A program made the translations under genes and the position numbers. From contig JAMKCH010010129.1 of assembly GCA_023653785.1 (NCBI GenBank), positions 1 through 64,000 on the forward strand: DNA of 64,000 nucleotides. Reading direction: 5' to 3'. The notes beneath the pieces were generated by a model. It saw nothing but the letters and a program-made list of their open reading frames with translations, was not told where the DNA came from and did not search any database. Source of the stretch: Ophioderma brevispina (Eukaryota > Echinodermata > Ophiuroidea > Amphilepidida > Ophiodermatidae). Shown here piece by piece: positions 34,430-45,655 of the stretch (within the stretch, counting starts at the first letter, position 1; each line of letters begins with the position of its first letter).

Positions 34430-36200
34430 CCTTCTGATTTGTGCTCGATTTGGGCATTGGGGAATTTCCAAACAGTATTTTTTGAATCTACACGCTCATT
34501 TACTATGGCAGTCGCGATCCATTGACCTAACAAAACCATCCCTTAAGCCTCTGTGTCAAAAAGCTCTTAGTAATAAACATGATATTTAAGAAAAAAAAAT
34601 TATGATGTCAAAATCCGTGTGCAAAATAGTGTAATTTTCCAGTAACTGTCATTTAGATTTCAATATTCGTGACCAGGCCCAGTCTTTCGTCAAGTATGTG
34701 TGTAACTGTGTTTGGATATGTGTAAGGAGCGCCCTCCCTACCATAAGCCCTTTGAAAGCAGACCTAGCACCCGTAAGTTGATGCTGTTTTGACTTTGCTG
34801 TTTCTGTTAGGTTGCAGTTCCTAACAAACCAACTACACCCCCTGAGGGATCCTAAATAAATCGGACACTCGATCAAGGGAGTGAAGGCATACGGGCAGAA
34901 ATTTGGATCTTATGGATTGCCGTCCGTATGGGTTGGGGCGCTCTGGTGCTACATCAGCTCCCGGTCATAACTTCCACTGCATAAATTATTAGCTCATTAA
35001 GTAGCTTATTTCGAATTGGGTGGCACTATCACTTCGATCATCGAAATGCGTCTATGGGCCATTTTTACACAGTGGCACCCGCCTGTGTGAAGTAAGTTCG
35101 GGCTCAGTGAAACTGTTAATAGGTGGTGTGACCAGTGCCTATTAACATAATGTTTGTCTGTAGTTTGCACCATCATCATTTATCAATTGTCTTGGACACA
35201 AAGTCTTTGTTACATATGCATGTTAAAATGTTGAATGTTGGGGCCAGACCGTATGAGCGTTATTTTGGGGCGTGTTTTATCTTCACATTCATGGAAACAA
35301 ATTTAAAGAACAGAGGGAGGTGCCCTTAATAGACATGGATTTTGCCAGAAAGAAGCGGCCCCATTTTTTCTCGAACCTAGTTTTTTACATATTTGGAATG
35401 CTACATGTATTAGTCACACCTGACAGTGAATAAGCCGAATTACCCGTCTTTTATGTAATACGATGATGATTTAGGTAGTTTTCTGGTCTGTGCATGACAG
35501 AAAGTCAAGCATGTTTTTCTATGGGGAACGATTCGAAAGCTCGGCAAATGTTCAAAACAAGGTTTTGGCGGGTTTTCTTTCTTTTCACCTGTTTTGTCCA
35601 ATAAACATCCAAACGTTCTCGGTATGTGGTCGACAACCGATCCTGTGAAATTTGAGAGCAATTCAATCCTAAAAAAATCGTCCTGTCACTTTTAAGTAAA
35701 GGCCATTTCATGAATCTATTGCCTGAAGTGAGAAATTCTTGTATCAACTGAACTGTGGCCTTATAATTGTGGGTGTGTGTGTCCCTATTCTGACATGTAG
35801 GTTTGATACTCCTTTCAGGAAGGAATAAATTCAAGCACATGGCTTTGGACAACTATGATGCAAACATTTGCTCAAACATTAACATGCCTATGAAATTCTC
35901 CATAATTAATACATGATACACATGATATTTCAAAGCCAGTTTGTGCAAAATATATTTCTTGCATGCAATGTTTTATCTTTGATTAAGTCAAATAATCAGG
36001 GCATTTACCATGGTTTGCAGTGGCCTTCTCTCTACTGGTTATATTGGAGAATTCAGCATGCCAACTCTTTTCTTGTGGGTTGCCATATTTTGTGTATATG
36101 ATTGAAATTCTGATTCGCACATGTTTTGCATTGATATCTCACTGCTAGTTACTGTAGTCTGCATACAACTCCTTTATTTTGATTCCTATCGCTAATATCA
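34430..36200. other. No gene recognised
   Basis: No exon or named repeat. A 115-aa minus frame at 35505-35852 has no recognisable motif and is probably chance. Confidence 0.4.
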
Positions 36201-36210
36201 TTACGAGAAT

Positions 36211-36352
36211 AAAAGATAGGATTTGTTGTTTGTGGCTATCTAATATCGTGTCATATTTTGGATGGGCAGTTCAATATTACGATAAAAATTTGGACTGCCC
36301 ATCCAATATGACACGATATTAGATAGGCAAAACAACAAATCCTGTCTTTTAT
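36211..36352. mobile_element. Foldback hairpin, about 60-bp arms
   Basis: The left arm starts GATAGGATTTGTTG and ends GGATGGGCAGTTCAA. The right arm, from about 36291, is its near-perfect complement. The loop is about 17 bp. The central word CTATCTAATATCGT recurs at 36527-36540, suggesting a larger composite element to about 36560. Confidence 0.8.
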
Positions 36353-37339
36353 AAATTCTCAGTCTATTTAGTTTTGGTTGTTTTATCACCGAAAATATTT
36401 TTAATTTCATAATATTATTAAAAGGGCAAAAATATTCCCCCGCTGTAAAATGAACCAACCCTTACTACCTGCGGGCACGCTGTAACCTTATCCACGCTTC
36501 GCGTAAACACTTTGCGTCGACGGCGTACTATCTAATATCGTCTCATAATAAGATAGGCAGCAACCAATGATATGCTGTTTGCTTTAATAACCCCCCGCCC
36601 ACGAATAGATCTGTAATTAAAGGTCTTGTGTGTTCGGAGTTTTGTTATCATCGTGTTCTCTACTTGGATATGCTAGCCTGACCACTTGTACCACTGACCA
36701 TCAATTACCGTGGGAACAAAGTGCGGTTTTTGATGCTAGACCGATAATGCAATATTGCAACGCCTTATTCACTACTGTGCTCTATTATGGTTAACCACTA
36801 AACACAGTTTTTTATCTTTTGTCTTGAGAAAAAAATGGATTTGAAGCTAAAATTTTAGGATTAACAATGAGAAAATCGGCTTCATCTGATTTAGCAAATG
36901 ATACTACGTCCGTGAAAATCAGGGGGTTCCCAAAGCCGATCGGAACAAGCACCTTTAACAGAACTAACCATGGTTTTGTAGTGCTAACATCGGGACTGCA
37001 AGATACTGTCAGGCATTTCAAGATGCAACTCTCTTTGTGATCCCTATCTTTGATAAGACTTCATAATTGACTGCCTTGTGTAGTGTTATTTGTATACTTT
37101 TAGAAACTACAGTCAGTTAGTATGCAACTCTTTTGCCATATGATCCCAATCTTTAATAATCCTTGTAAATGGATAATTTGTAGGGATATCTCTTATACTG
37201 CTGGATACCTCAGTCAGTTCCTCCGTATTGTGGTCGTAGTGATACAACTTGATAATTACGAGACTACTTTAGTTTGTATTACTTGTCCTGATACGGATAT
37301 TTGATTTATCTTTCCCTGAGATGGCCAGCGCCACAGTGT

Positions 37340-37425
37340 TGAAAAACCCATATGCGCTTGGCCGGAATCGGACCGGCGACCTCCGTATACTAGTTACGGC
37401 GCTCTAACTCAACTGAGCCACAAGA
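37340..37425 (-). repeat. tRNA-derived sequence (SINE head or tRNA pseudogene)
   Basis: On the minus strand it reads GGCTCAGTTGAGTTAGAGC (D arm), a five-pair anticodon stem CCGTA/TACGG with loop ACTAGTA, and GCCGGTCCGATTCCGGC (T arm, five pairs). The acceptor stem pairs in only about four of seven positions and U33 is absent, so it is unlikely to be a working tRNA. Confidence 0.65.
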
Positions 37426-37639
37426 CTGTGTTGGTAGACCAAACGACAAGATATCATCTATAGTGTTAGGTTCGGAAAGGTGTTCCTCTTCTTTCGCTTT
37501 CCTACCTCTGATACTGTTAGAGACTGGATACCAAAGTCAGTTAAGCATGCAACTTATTGCCTATGATCTATATCTTTGATACAACTTGATAATGCAGCTC
37601 AGCATGTTTTTGCAAATCTAAGGTTTTCTTGCAGAAGTA

Positions 37640-37806
37640 GGGCTACCTGGAAGCAGATCAGGACACTACCTGTGGTTGTGAAACAGCACCACAGACAATG
37701 GAACATCTCTTGGCCTGCCCACTGTTGGAGCAACAATGCACAAAGACCTTGTGAAATTCAGTGAAGCAACCAGACATTGTACCCATCTCTGGCTGGATCA
37801 TATTTG
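37640..37806 (+). pseudogene. LINE ORF2 C-terminus (Cys/His knuckle), fragment
   Basis: One frame reads TTCGCETAPQTMEHLLACPL (C-x-C...H...C knuckle), and after a one-base shift LVKFSEATRHCTHLWLD and a stop at about 37806. This C-G-C-x6-T-M-x-H-L-L-x-C-P layout is typical of the C-terminal end of many RTE/Jockey-type reverse transcriptases. The rest of the ORF is absent. Confidence 0.6.
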
Positions 37807-38503
37807 AGAACTACTGTTTGGACCCTATAAGAAGCATGTTTTGCTATATTCTGCATTTGGTTCTGAATGATCCTTGCTTGTTATCTCTATCTGTGATACA
37901 ACTTGATAATTAACAGATCCTACTAAAGTTTGTATTGCTATGTATGATACTGCTAGATACTGGATGCCGTAGTCAGTTCAGTCTGGAATGCCTTGCTTCT
38001 GATCCCCATCTTGATGTGACTTGGATAACTAATGCAGCACAGCATGTTTTCTGATATTGCTAGATACTGCAGTCAGTTCTGCTTGTAATTCTTTATTTGT
38101 GTATCTCTGATACAACTTGATAGTTCACAGGGCTCACCATGATTTCTAGTGCAGATACTGCAGTCAGTTCTGCTTGTAATTCTTTATTTGTGTATCTCTG
38201 ATACAACTTGATAGTTCACAGGGCTCACCATGATTTCTAGTGCTGTGTGTGATTTTGTTGTGATTATTCTAACCATTGTCCTGGTTAATATAAGAAAGCC
38301 TATGCATGGAAGCTCATTCCATTGGGGTCCATAGTAGCTCTGGGATGCTTTGGGACACCTTGTGCCTTTTGTAGTCAAACTAGGATGACTTGATAGGATG
38401 ACTTGATATTTGAAGTGTGTGTGCATTCTTAACAAGTATAATTCTTAACAAGTATAATTCTTAAGAAGTATACTTTTGACAACTGGTGTATACACGGCAG
38501 TCG

Positions 38504-39377
38504 TGTATACAACTGGCAAATCCGTATATACAAGATGATCAATACAGCGGCTAGCAGCGTGGTATACACGACGGTCATTGTGTAACCCTAACTTAAAGCA
38601 ATATAACACCACATTTTTTTGAACAGTGCCCCCAATTTTTCCACAGTTGCATTGGTAATTGGCTAGTAAACTATACCTGTGAATGGTAGCTCAAACTTTT
38701 CTATGTGTCGCAAAGAAGGAATTTTGTAATTAGAATAATTAATATCGGAGATCTCCGATAATAATTCAACGGCTGCTGGAAACGTCCTTCCTATATGAAA
38801 TAGGCAGGAAATTGTGCCGTGTACGAGTCTACACTCTTCCATTAGTTGTTCAGTCGGTTCAGGAAAGTTCAGTTAGGTCATTTTTGTGAGGTGCTACTAT
38901 TGCAACATGAACGGACATAAAATTGGCGTTTCCTGCTCCGCCATAAAAGTTCAATTGGGACCCCGATTCTAATTACACAATCGTTTCTTTTATGACAAAT
39001 AAACATTTTTTAGCATTGTCGTTCGCAGATATAGTTTACTAGACATTTCCCAACACAACTGTGCAAAAATCTCCAATTTTGAAAATTGAGGGCACTCTTA
39101 AAAAAATGTGCCATTATTGCTTTAACCTTAAAGGTGCAACGAGAGATTTTTGAGGCACCCAAATATTGTGTCATAATAGTAATTTCATATGGATTACACA
39201 CCCAGTACATTTCTTACCCTGTATTTGGCTACAGAAATGTCTTTAAAGACAGAAAAAAATGCGATTTTAATTTGCGTATATTTCAATATAAAACATAGGC
39301 TGAATTTTGTATTTGCTCCTATACGAAATTAGAAATTTCACAATTTTTGTACCAAATAAACATTTCTCAGCTTAATC
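38504..39377 (+). repeat. Version A of a duplicated segment, left part (carries MITE F1)
   Basis: Matches 39400-39998 nearly base for base until the TTAA at 39128-39131, where the F1 element begins. Ends in a poly(T) of about 20. It has an extra palindromic insert (TATCGGAGATCTCCGATA, 38743-38760) that version B lacks. Confidence 0.8.
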
Positions 39378-40158
39378 TTTTTTTTTTTTTTTTTTTTTTG
39401 TGTATACAACTGGCAAATCCGTATATACAAGATGATCAATACAGCGGCTAGCAGCGTGGTATACACGACGGTCATTGTGTAACCCTAACTTAAAGCAATA
39501 TAACACCACATTTTTTTGAAGAGTGCCCCCAATTTTTCCACAGTTGCATTGGTAATTGACTAGTAAACTATACCTGTGAATGGTAGCTCAAACTTTTCTA
39601 TGTGTCGCAAAGAAGGAATTTTGTAATTGGAATAATTCAACGGCTGCTGGAAACGTCCTTCCTATATGAAATAGCCAGGAAATTGTGCCGTGTACATGTC
39701 TATACTCTTCCATTAGTTGTTCAGTCGGTTCAGGCAAGTTCAGTTAGAGGTCATTTTTGTGAGGTGCTACTATTGCAACATGAACGGACATAAAATTGGC
39801 GTTTCCTGCTCTGCCATAAAAGTTCAATTGGGACCCCGATTCTAATTACACAATCGTTTCTTTTATGACAAATAAACATTTTTTAGCATTGTCGTTCGCA
39901 GATATAGTTTACTAGACATTTCCCAACACAACTGTGCAAAAATCTCCAATTTTGAAAATTGAGGGCACTCTTAAAAATGTGCCATTATTGCTTTAACCTT
40001 AACCCTAACCCCTAACCCTAACTACTCCATCAAAAAAACATACTCTACAGAACCATATATGCAACACAGTAGCTGCAGAATAGGTTCTCTACAGTACACT
40101 ATACTTATATTGGTTCAGGTTTGTCAGTGTGTCAAAGTAGACTTGATACTAACTTTAC

Positions 40159-40189
<31 letters not shown>

Positions 40190-40653
40190 CATCCATTCAT
40201 TGCACAAGTGATGTTGTAGGTATAGACTAACTTGAGTGAAGAGATCAAAAGTGCATTTATATTAACTTTAGGAATGTAAAATGTTGATTTGAATGTAGAT
40301 AGTATTAAACGCTTTGGTAGTCAAGGAAGGATGGCGACATGGCTGTTTCAATGGGCCATTAATCATTTTAGGTCCCGCTTGTTTTATAGCATTTTCCCCA
40401 AAGTGCATGATTTTATTGGCCCTACAACAATGCTGTGTTTTTTTTTTTTTTTTTTTTTATAAAACATAGGCTGAATTTTGTATTTGCTCCTATACGAAAT
40501 TAGAAATTTCACAATTTTTGTACCAAATAAACATTTCTCAGCTTAATCTTTTGAGATGGGGATATTTTTAATGGAAAGCTTTACATCTGGGCAAAAATCA
40601 GTACTTTCGATTTTTTAAGGGACACCTGATATGTGAAATCTCTCGTTGCACCT
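39132..40653 (+). mobile_element. TTAA MITE family F1, split by version B
   Basis: The left end AGGTGCAACGAGAGAT follows TTAA (39128-39131). The right end ATCTCTCGTTGCACCT precedes TTAA (40654-40657). The element proper is 39132-39377 plus 40459-40653, with about 90 bp present at both sides of the break. Between them lies version B of the flanking DNA (39400-40437) bounded by poly(T) on both sides. The unoccupied TTAA is at 39999-40002. Confidence 0.8.
39400..40437 (+). repeat. Version B of the duplicated segment (empty MITE site)
   Basis: A continuous 1-kb sequence equal to 38504-39131 joined to 40654-41092 without the MITE. Includes CCTTAACCCTAACCCCTAAC at 39997-40016, which resembles a short telomeric motif, and an ATC microsatellite at about 40158-40193. 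Confidence 0.8.
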
Positions 40654-40814
40654 TTAACCCTAACCCCTAACCCTAACTACTCCATCAAAAACAACATACT
40701 CTACAGAACCATATATGCAACACAGTAGCTGCAGAATAGGTTCTCTACAGTACACTATACTTATATTGGTTCAGGTTTGTCAGTGTGTCAAAGTAGACTT
40801 GATACTAACTTTTC

Positions 40815-40845
<31 letters not shown>

Positions 40846-41092
40846 CCATTCATTGCACAAGTGATGTTGTAGGTATAGACTAACTTGAGTGAAGAGATCA
40901 AAAGTGCATTTATATTAACTTTAGGAATGTAAAATGTTGATTTGAATGTAGATAGTATTAAACCCTTTGGTAGTCAAGGAAGGATGGCGACATGGCTGTT
41001 TCAATGGGCCATTAATCATTTTAGGTCCCGCTTGTTTTATAGCATTTTCCCCAAAGTGCATGATTTTATTGGCCCTACAACAATGCTGTGGA
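40654..41092 (+). repeat. Version A of the duplicated segment, right part
   Basis: Matches 39999-40437, including the CCCTAA-like stretch and the ATC microsatellite, then continues into unique sequence. A 170-aa frame at 40967-41479 crosses this region without recognisable motifs and is probably chance. Confidence 0.75.
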
Positions 41093-41558
41093 GGGCCATG
41101 TGATCATGCAGATGGATGCCTGCCTACCCTGGATGGATGCTTGCCTGCCCTGGATGGTGCTTGTATTGATGTCTACACAGAGCATTCATTACTACAACTT
41201 ACCAAATTTCATCTTGATTTGTACTACCACACCAAATATCTAAAATTGTTAAGTCTAGCTAAAAGTAGAAAAATACTGATACTCTCTGATCAGTACTTGC
41301 CAGCAATGTCAATACATCCAGTTGGGCACAATTACAGAATGATTGGGAACAACTTAAAAGCAATAAGGGGGTTTCTGTTATCAAATCTGAATTTACAAAA
41401 TAAACTGGTCCAAGTTTGTTTCAATTCTTGTGAAATCAAAAGACGAGACACTTATTTTAATAATCTCAATACATTTTGAACATATCCCAGAATGTTTTAA
41501 TGTATTACTACATTAAAATTTGACTACCATATTTTACAAAGTGTGGGCACAAAATCGG

Positions 41559-41721
41559 GTATACTTTGTCTCGTCTGAAGTATGAAGTGGCGACGCGCGC
41601 GTACACCCAGTGCCGCCTTTCAGTTGCAGTGCGCTTCTGCTTTACCTACGCGCGCGCTGAAAGTTGGTTCAATGTATACGCCCGCGTCGCTACTTCATAC
41701 TTCGAGCTGGACAGAGTATAT
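41559..41721. mobile_element. Foldback MITE, TATACTTTGTC ends
   Basis: Left arm TATACTTTGTCTCGTCTGAA, then GTATGAAGTGGCGACGCG. The right arm is its imperfect complement, ending GACAGAGTATA. CpG-rich for this window. Absent from the matching place in block R (about 50840). Confidence 0.8.
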
Positions 41722-42305
41722 ATTCAAAAGTCATTTCGTTTCTCGGTTCAAGGATTTTAGACAAAATATGTGTGTGTGAGCACCATTTGTTTCAAAATAG
41801 GAGGCCAACCCAAACCTTGAGGTTAAACACGGAATTTTATTGAAAAACGATCATTACTTTGCGATCAGTCGATGGAACCATGTTATTACTATCTCTAATA
41901 AAACAATACGCACCAGGGGCCTTGCACCAGGCCCTACAATCAAAGCATTGACTACTTGCCTCGAATCTTGGTAGGCATACATGTCCCGTTTCAAACCACC
42001 ATGTGATTAAAATTGAACGCTTGCAGTTCATGCAGCTCCTAGATTCCTTCTTTTACCAGCAGCACTCAAAACGTCCAGAGCCACATCTCCGTAGATTGTT
42101 CTTGCCCCCAAGATTCCGTTTTCATCTTTTTTAAAGCCGTAAAAAAAAATAATATACATGGTCATCATTTCTTTGCGGCCATACATGTAGGAGAGTTTCA
42201 CACAAGTTTACCCATCCATGCAGTCGACTCTTAGTTAGCTATAAGTCACTTCAAAACATAGCAAACCCCATAATAGTACCACGCATCATGCTTGCATTCT
42301 TTCAG

Positions 42306-42530
42306 GCACTTTTAAGTATTGTACAATCAGTTCTCCTTGCCCCCATCATCGCCAGCGCCCGCTTTCTTCGATAGTTCAAACAGGATCATCAAACGAAATA
42401 TATGCGTATGGCAGGAGGCTTGTCACTGGCGGTCATCTTAAGGCCTTTCACATTGGTCATCGCTAACCCACTTTTTGTATTTCCAGATTAGGCATGCAAA
42501 TCAGGGTTGACACAGGATATATTTCGAAAG
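42306..42530 (+). pseudogene. ABCC4: ABCC4-like TM1-TM2 exon, copy 3 (decayed)
   Basis: Acceptor TTTCAG and donor AAAG|GTAAGG are present. The start reads ALLSIVQSVLLAPIIA and meets a TAG after R-F-L-R. AGGLSLAVIL and LGMQIRVDTGYIS appear in shifted frames. At 225 bp it is nine longer than the intact copies. It is the counterpart of the intact exon at 51348-51563, as neighbouring intron sequence also matches. A 325-bp foldback insertion begins about five bases inside the downstream intron. Confidence 0.8.
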
Positions 42531-42535
42531 GTAAG

Positions 42536-42862
42536 GTTTCCGAGTTATTCTTATTCTTCCGCGTAATATTGCACAGAACTAAGTCTAGTGTCAAGACTTC
42601 AGTGAGGGATTAGAGAGCTTTATTCAGTCAGGCATATAATCCCTCATTAGTCTTGACACTAAGACTAGGTCAATTCAATATTACAAGGAGGAATGACCGG
42701 TTTGTGGTAGTTACCATAACCTGACCCATCTGACACTCTTTTTTTCTGACACACTTATGAATTCGGAAACCCTTTACGGAATAAAGCACAGGTTTATTCC
42801 GTTAAGGTTTCCGAGTTCATAAGTGTGTCATAAAAAAGTGTCAGATGGGTCGGGTTACGGAA
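42536..42862. mobile_element. Paired foldback hairpins inserted at the exon donor
   Basis: The first hairpin spans about 42549-42700, with inner arms TCTAGTGTCAAGAC and GTCTTGACACTAAGA. The second spans about 42711-42852: arms CCATCTGACACT...TTATTCCGT and complement, closing on an A/T loop. Block R has no counterpart between 51569 and 51570, so this is one insertion. Confidence 0.75.
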
Positions 42863-43009
42863 ACTCTACCGTTTGTCTCCTTAGGATGGTCTTTATTGGT
42901 GAGTGGTAGCATCGTAAGAGTGGTTGCTATGGCAATATGATCACCCATTGTTAGCTTTATTGAAATTACGAAAGTTCACAGCCTGGAATATAGTAGTAGT
43001 AGTAAGTAA

Positions 43010-44690
43010 ATCCAAAGTTTTAAATCCGGTTTTGTCCCCGTAAACGGGGGTGGCCGGATTCACCTCACACTGGCAGCAACTGCCCTTACTCCTTCCTTCC
43101 ACTTCACCCGATTCAATGCATCCTCCATCCTCAACCCAACCCTCCTACTCCTCCTCCACTTGCTTCTTCCATGTCTTATTTGGAGGTCACCTCCTCCTCT
43201 AACCTCCCACCTCAAACTCAAAAGCCCTTCTTAAGGCATGCTCATCATCCTTCCTCAACACATGCCCATACCAACGTACACTATTCGCCTTCGCCAACCA
43301 GTCCATCGCCTCTTCCAAACCCAACATCTGCACCAAGTCCTCAGTCTTCATCCTGTCCATCAACTTCACCCCACACATCGCTCTTTTCATTGCTCTCTCT
43401 GTCCTCCTCAGAATCATTCGCAGACTCCACCTCATCACACAATCTTTCCTCCTGCTCCACCATCCCTCCAGCTCCCTTCTCGCATCTTCCGCACATAAAA
43501 ATCTCTTGCCAAGCTTGGGGTCACTCTCTTCATCTTTGTGCATCTCCCATGGGTCCATTTCCAACATTTCTCACACCACACTGAGTTTGCTTTTACCCTC
43601 TTCCCACTCCTCAGACAAATTAGACCCCACTCTAACTCTTGTCTTTGCTCCTTCATACAAACTCATCACTGCTCTAACCACTACTTCTGGTATCACTCTC
43701 TCTTCCTCATCGCCCACTACAGCACTTTCCTCGGTACTCTATCAAATGCCTTCTCCAAGTCTATAAAACACCTATACAGCTTTTACCCTTTAGCTCGGTA
43801 TTCCTCTTGCAACCTCCTCAAAATAAACACTGCATCTATCGTACCCTTGACTGGCATAAACCCAAATTGCATCTCATCCACTTCCACTATCTTCCGAATT
43901 CTATTCTAACACTCTGATCCAACTCCATCATCACACCAATCCCTATCTCTCCACTCGCACTAATCATCTCAGCACTTACCTCTGAGGGTCCAGCTGCCTT
44001 TCCTTTTTTCATTTCTCTTATTGCCTTCACCACTTCTTCCCGACTGACCCTCTCAACTGGCCCTTCCACCACATCAGCCTCTACCTTCTGATCCCACTCA
44101 TTCTCCTCATTCATGATTCTCTCCATATGCTCTTTCCAGGCTCTACCTCTATCTCTCTCACTGAAATTCAACTTTCCATCACATCCTCTCATACATCTTC
44201 CCCCTTCGACATCTCTTCCATCCATTTTCATTGCCTTCACTATCTTATACAACTTGTTTGGATTCTCTCTCAACTCACTCAGCCCCTTCTCTGCCTCCTC
44301 CTTCATAGCCTTTGCAACCACATTCTTTGCTCCATTCTTTAGCCTCTTATACCTCGCTTTATTCTCTTCCATACCATTTTTCTCATATCTTTAAGTGCAT
44401 CATTCTTTCTCACTATCGCCTCCTTCACCTCTGCATTCCACCACCTCCGTATCTCTGTCTCTCCTACCTTTTGTTTTCCCACACACTTCGTCACATGCCC
44501 GTAACACCCCTTCTTTAAAGCACCCCACAAATCTGAGACGTCAGTCCCCACAAGCTCCCCAACTCTCTTCTCAAAATTCTTTCTTGTCTCTTCGTTCAGC
44601 TTCCATACTTTCCTCCTCACATGCGCTACCTTCCTCACCACCTTTTTCACCTTAGTCTTATCCACATCCATATGATCACAGATATTTTTT
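43010..44690 (-). pseudogene. 5'-truncated, internally deleted LINE ORF2
   Basis: Reading the minus strand from 44680 down: a basic helix-rich linker (VRRKVWKLNEETRKNF, ETEIRRWWNAEVKEAI), then an RT entry block with MKKGKAAGPSEVSAEM (GKAxGPDG-type), FMPVKGTIDAVFILRRLQEE and KLYRCFIDLEKAFDRVPRK with the first catalytic aspartate. The frame then jumps from YEGAKTRVRVGSNLSEEWE directly to NSVWCEKCWKWTHGRC, a zinc-knuckle-like C terminus, and RWYGHVLRKDDEHALRRAF. The G-V-x-Q-G-S and YADD blocks between these are missing. Several frameshifts are present. The 3' end, near 43020, reads CCGGATTTAAAACTTTGG and is shared with copies at 5.0, 6.0 and 55.75 kb. The endonuclease is absent. Confidence 0.8.
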
Positions 44691-45574
44691 CAACCAAATG
44701 TGTTGTACGGTGAGTTTGCATATTTGTGTATTGTGATGTTATGCCTGTTTCTTTTTGGCAGTAAAATTTGTAGTTTGATGATAAAATTGGTCCTTTTTCT
44801 TACCCCCGAGGCCTAAGTTTATACCTTAGGTATGGCATGGCAGACATACAAAAGGACATTTAGAATCTATTTTCTCATGAATTCAGTCTTTTTTTCATGC
44901 AATGCTATGCTCTTTTAGCTAGGTGGATTGATAGCCCATGATTACTACTCTATCTCAACTAATAAGGATGAATCCTTTTCCATTTTGGTAGGAATCATAG
45001 CTCCAAGAGAAGGTTCTCAACACAAATGACCACGCAGGGATGTGCTCCCAATGAGGATCTCGTGTTTAGCATTCTGGTATATGAATGACCTTTCTATGGC
45101 AGTTTTTTTGATAGAAATAGGTCACTTTTAAAAATTGTCTAAAATTTGTCTGAAAATTTGGCAAATTTTCCTTATCTTGAGCCAACATTTGTATAGTGCT
45201 GGAAAATATTTCCTGTTCAAAATTGCAAATTTGTGTAAATTTTACCCCAAAGCTGCATCTCTGGTAGCTTTCAGGAAATTTTCCTGATTTCAGAATTTTT
45301 ATTCCAAATATCTGCATTTCTCTTTTGAGCCCAATTTGGGTCCTTTTGCTCAAATTCACAATCTTTTTCAAGATTTTTTTTGTGTGGTACTCACTGGTAT
45401 CTTTGGGTATAACTGTAGGTCCCATTCTTGGCAAAAGATGGTATGTGGGCCCTCTCTTCCAAGCTAGTGAGTAGAAATTCAATAATCACACTGCATTTTA
45501 ATGCTGATTATGTAATTTCTGACCTTATAAGGAACTATTTGAGTATGACTGAGAAACCTACCTCTTTTGCTAGA

Positions 45575-45655
45575 CTCGAACCAGGGTAGCTCGATCAAAC
45601 TTATGCGCTGTTGACAGTTCAGCACAAGACTGCTCAACTACCTCACCCTCTTTAT
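45575..45655 (-). repeat. tRNA-like sequence (SINE head or tRNA pseudogene)
   Basis: On the minus strand: GGTGAGGTAGTTGAGCAG (A-box-like) and, about 40 bases on, CCTGGTTCGAGTCTAGC (B box and T arm). Stems are imperfect. No SINE tail was identified. Confidence 0.5.

Larger units (their letters stand above)
36990..38250 (+). repeat. Satellite-like array, unit roughly 90-120 bp, interrupted
   Basis: Degenerate units share CAGTCAGTT, a TTGATACAACTTGATAA word and an ATACTGCTAGATACTG word. The last two units (38068-38245) are almost identical, 87-90 bp. Two insertions break the array: a tRNA-like sequence (about 37340-37425) and a LINE 3' end (37640-37806). Confidence 0.65.

Noticed and set aside
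34228..34539. Proline-rich minus-strand frames around the G run
   Set aside because: They are translations of a C homopolymer and its neighbours, not protein-coding sequence.
40005..40021. Interstitial telomere
   Set aside because: Only about three CCCTAA-like units; too short to claim telomeric origin.
40967..41479. 170-aa plus-strand frame, the longest in the window
   Set aside because: It crosses a duplicated repeat segment into unique DNA. The matching stretch in block R is not open, and no domain or splice signal supports it.
43171..43909. Ser/Pro/His-rich plus-strand frames of 86-137 aa
   Set aside because: They are antisense shadows of the minus-strand LINE, whose K/E-rich coding produces S/P/L-rich opposite frames.
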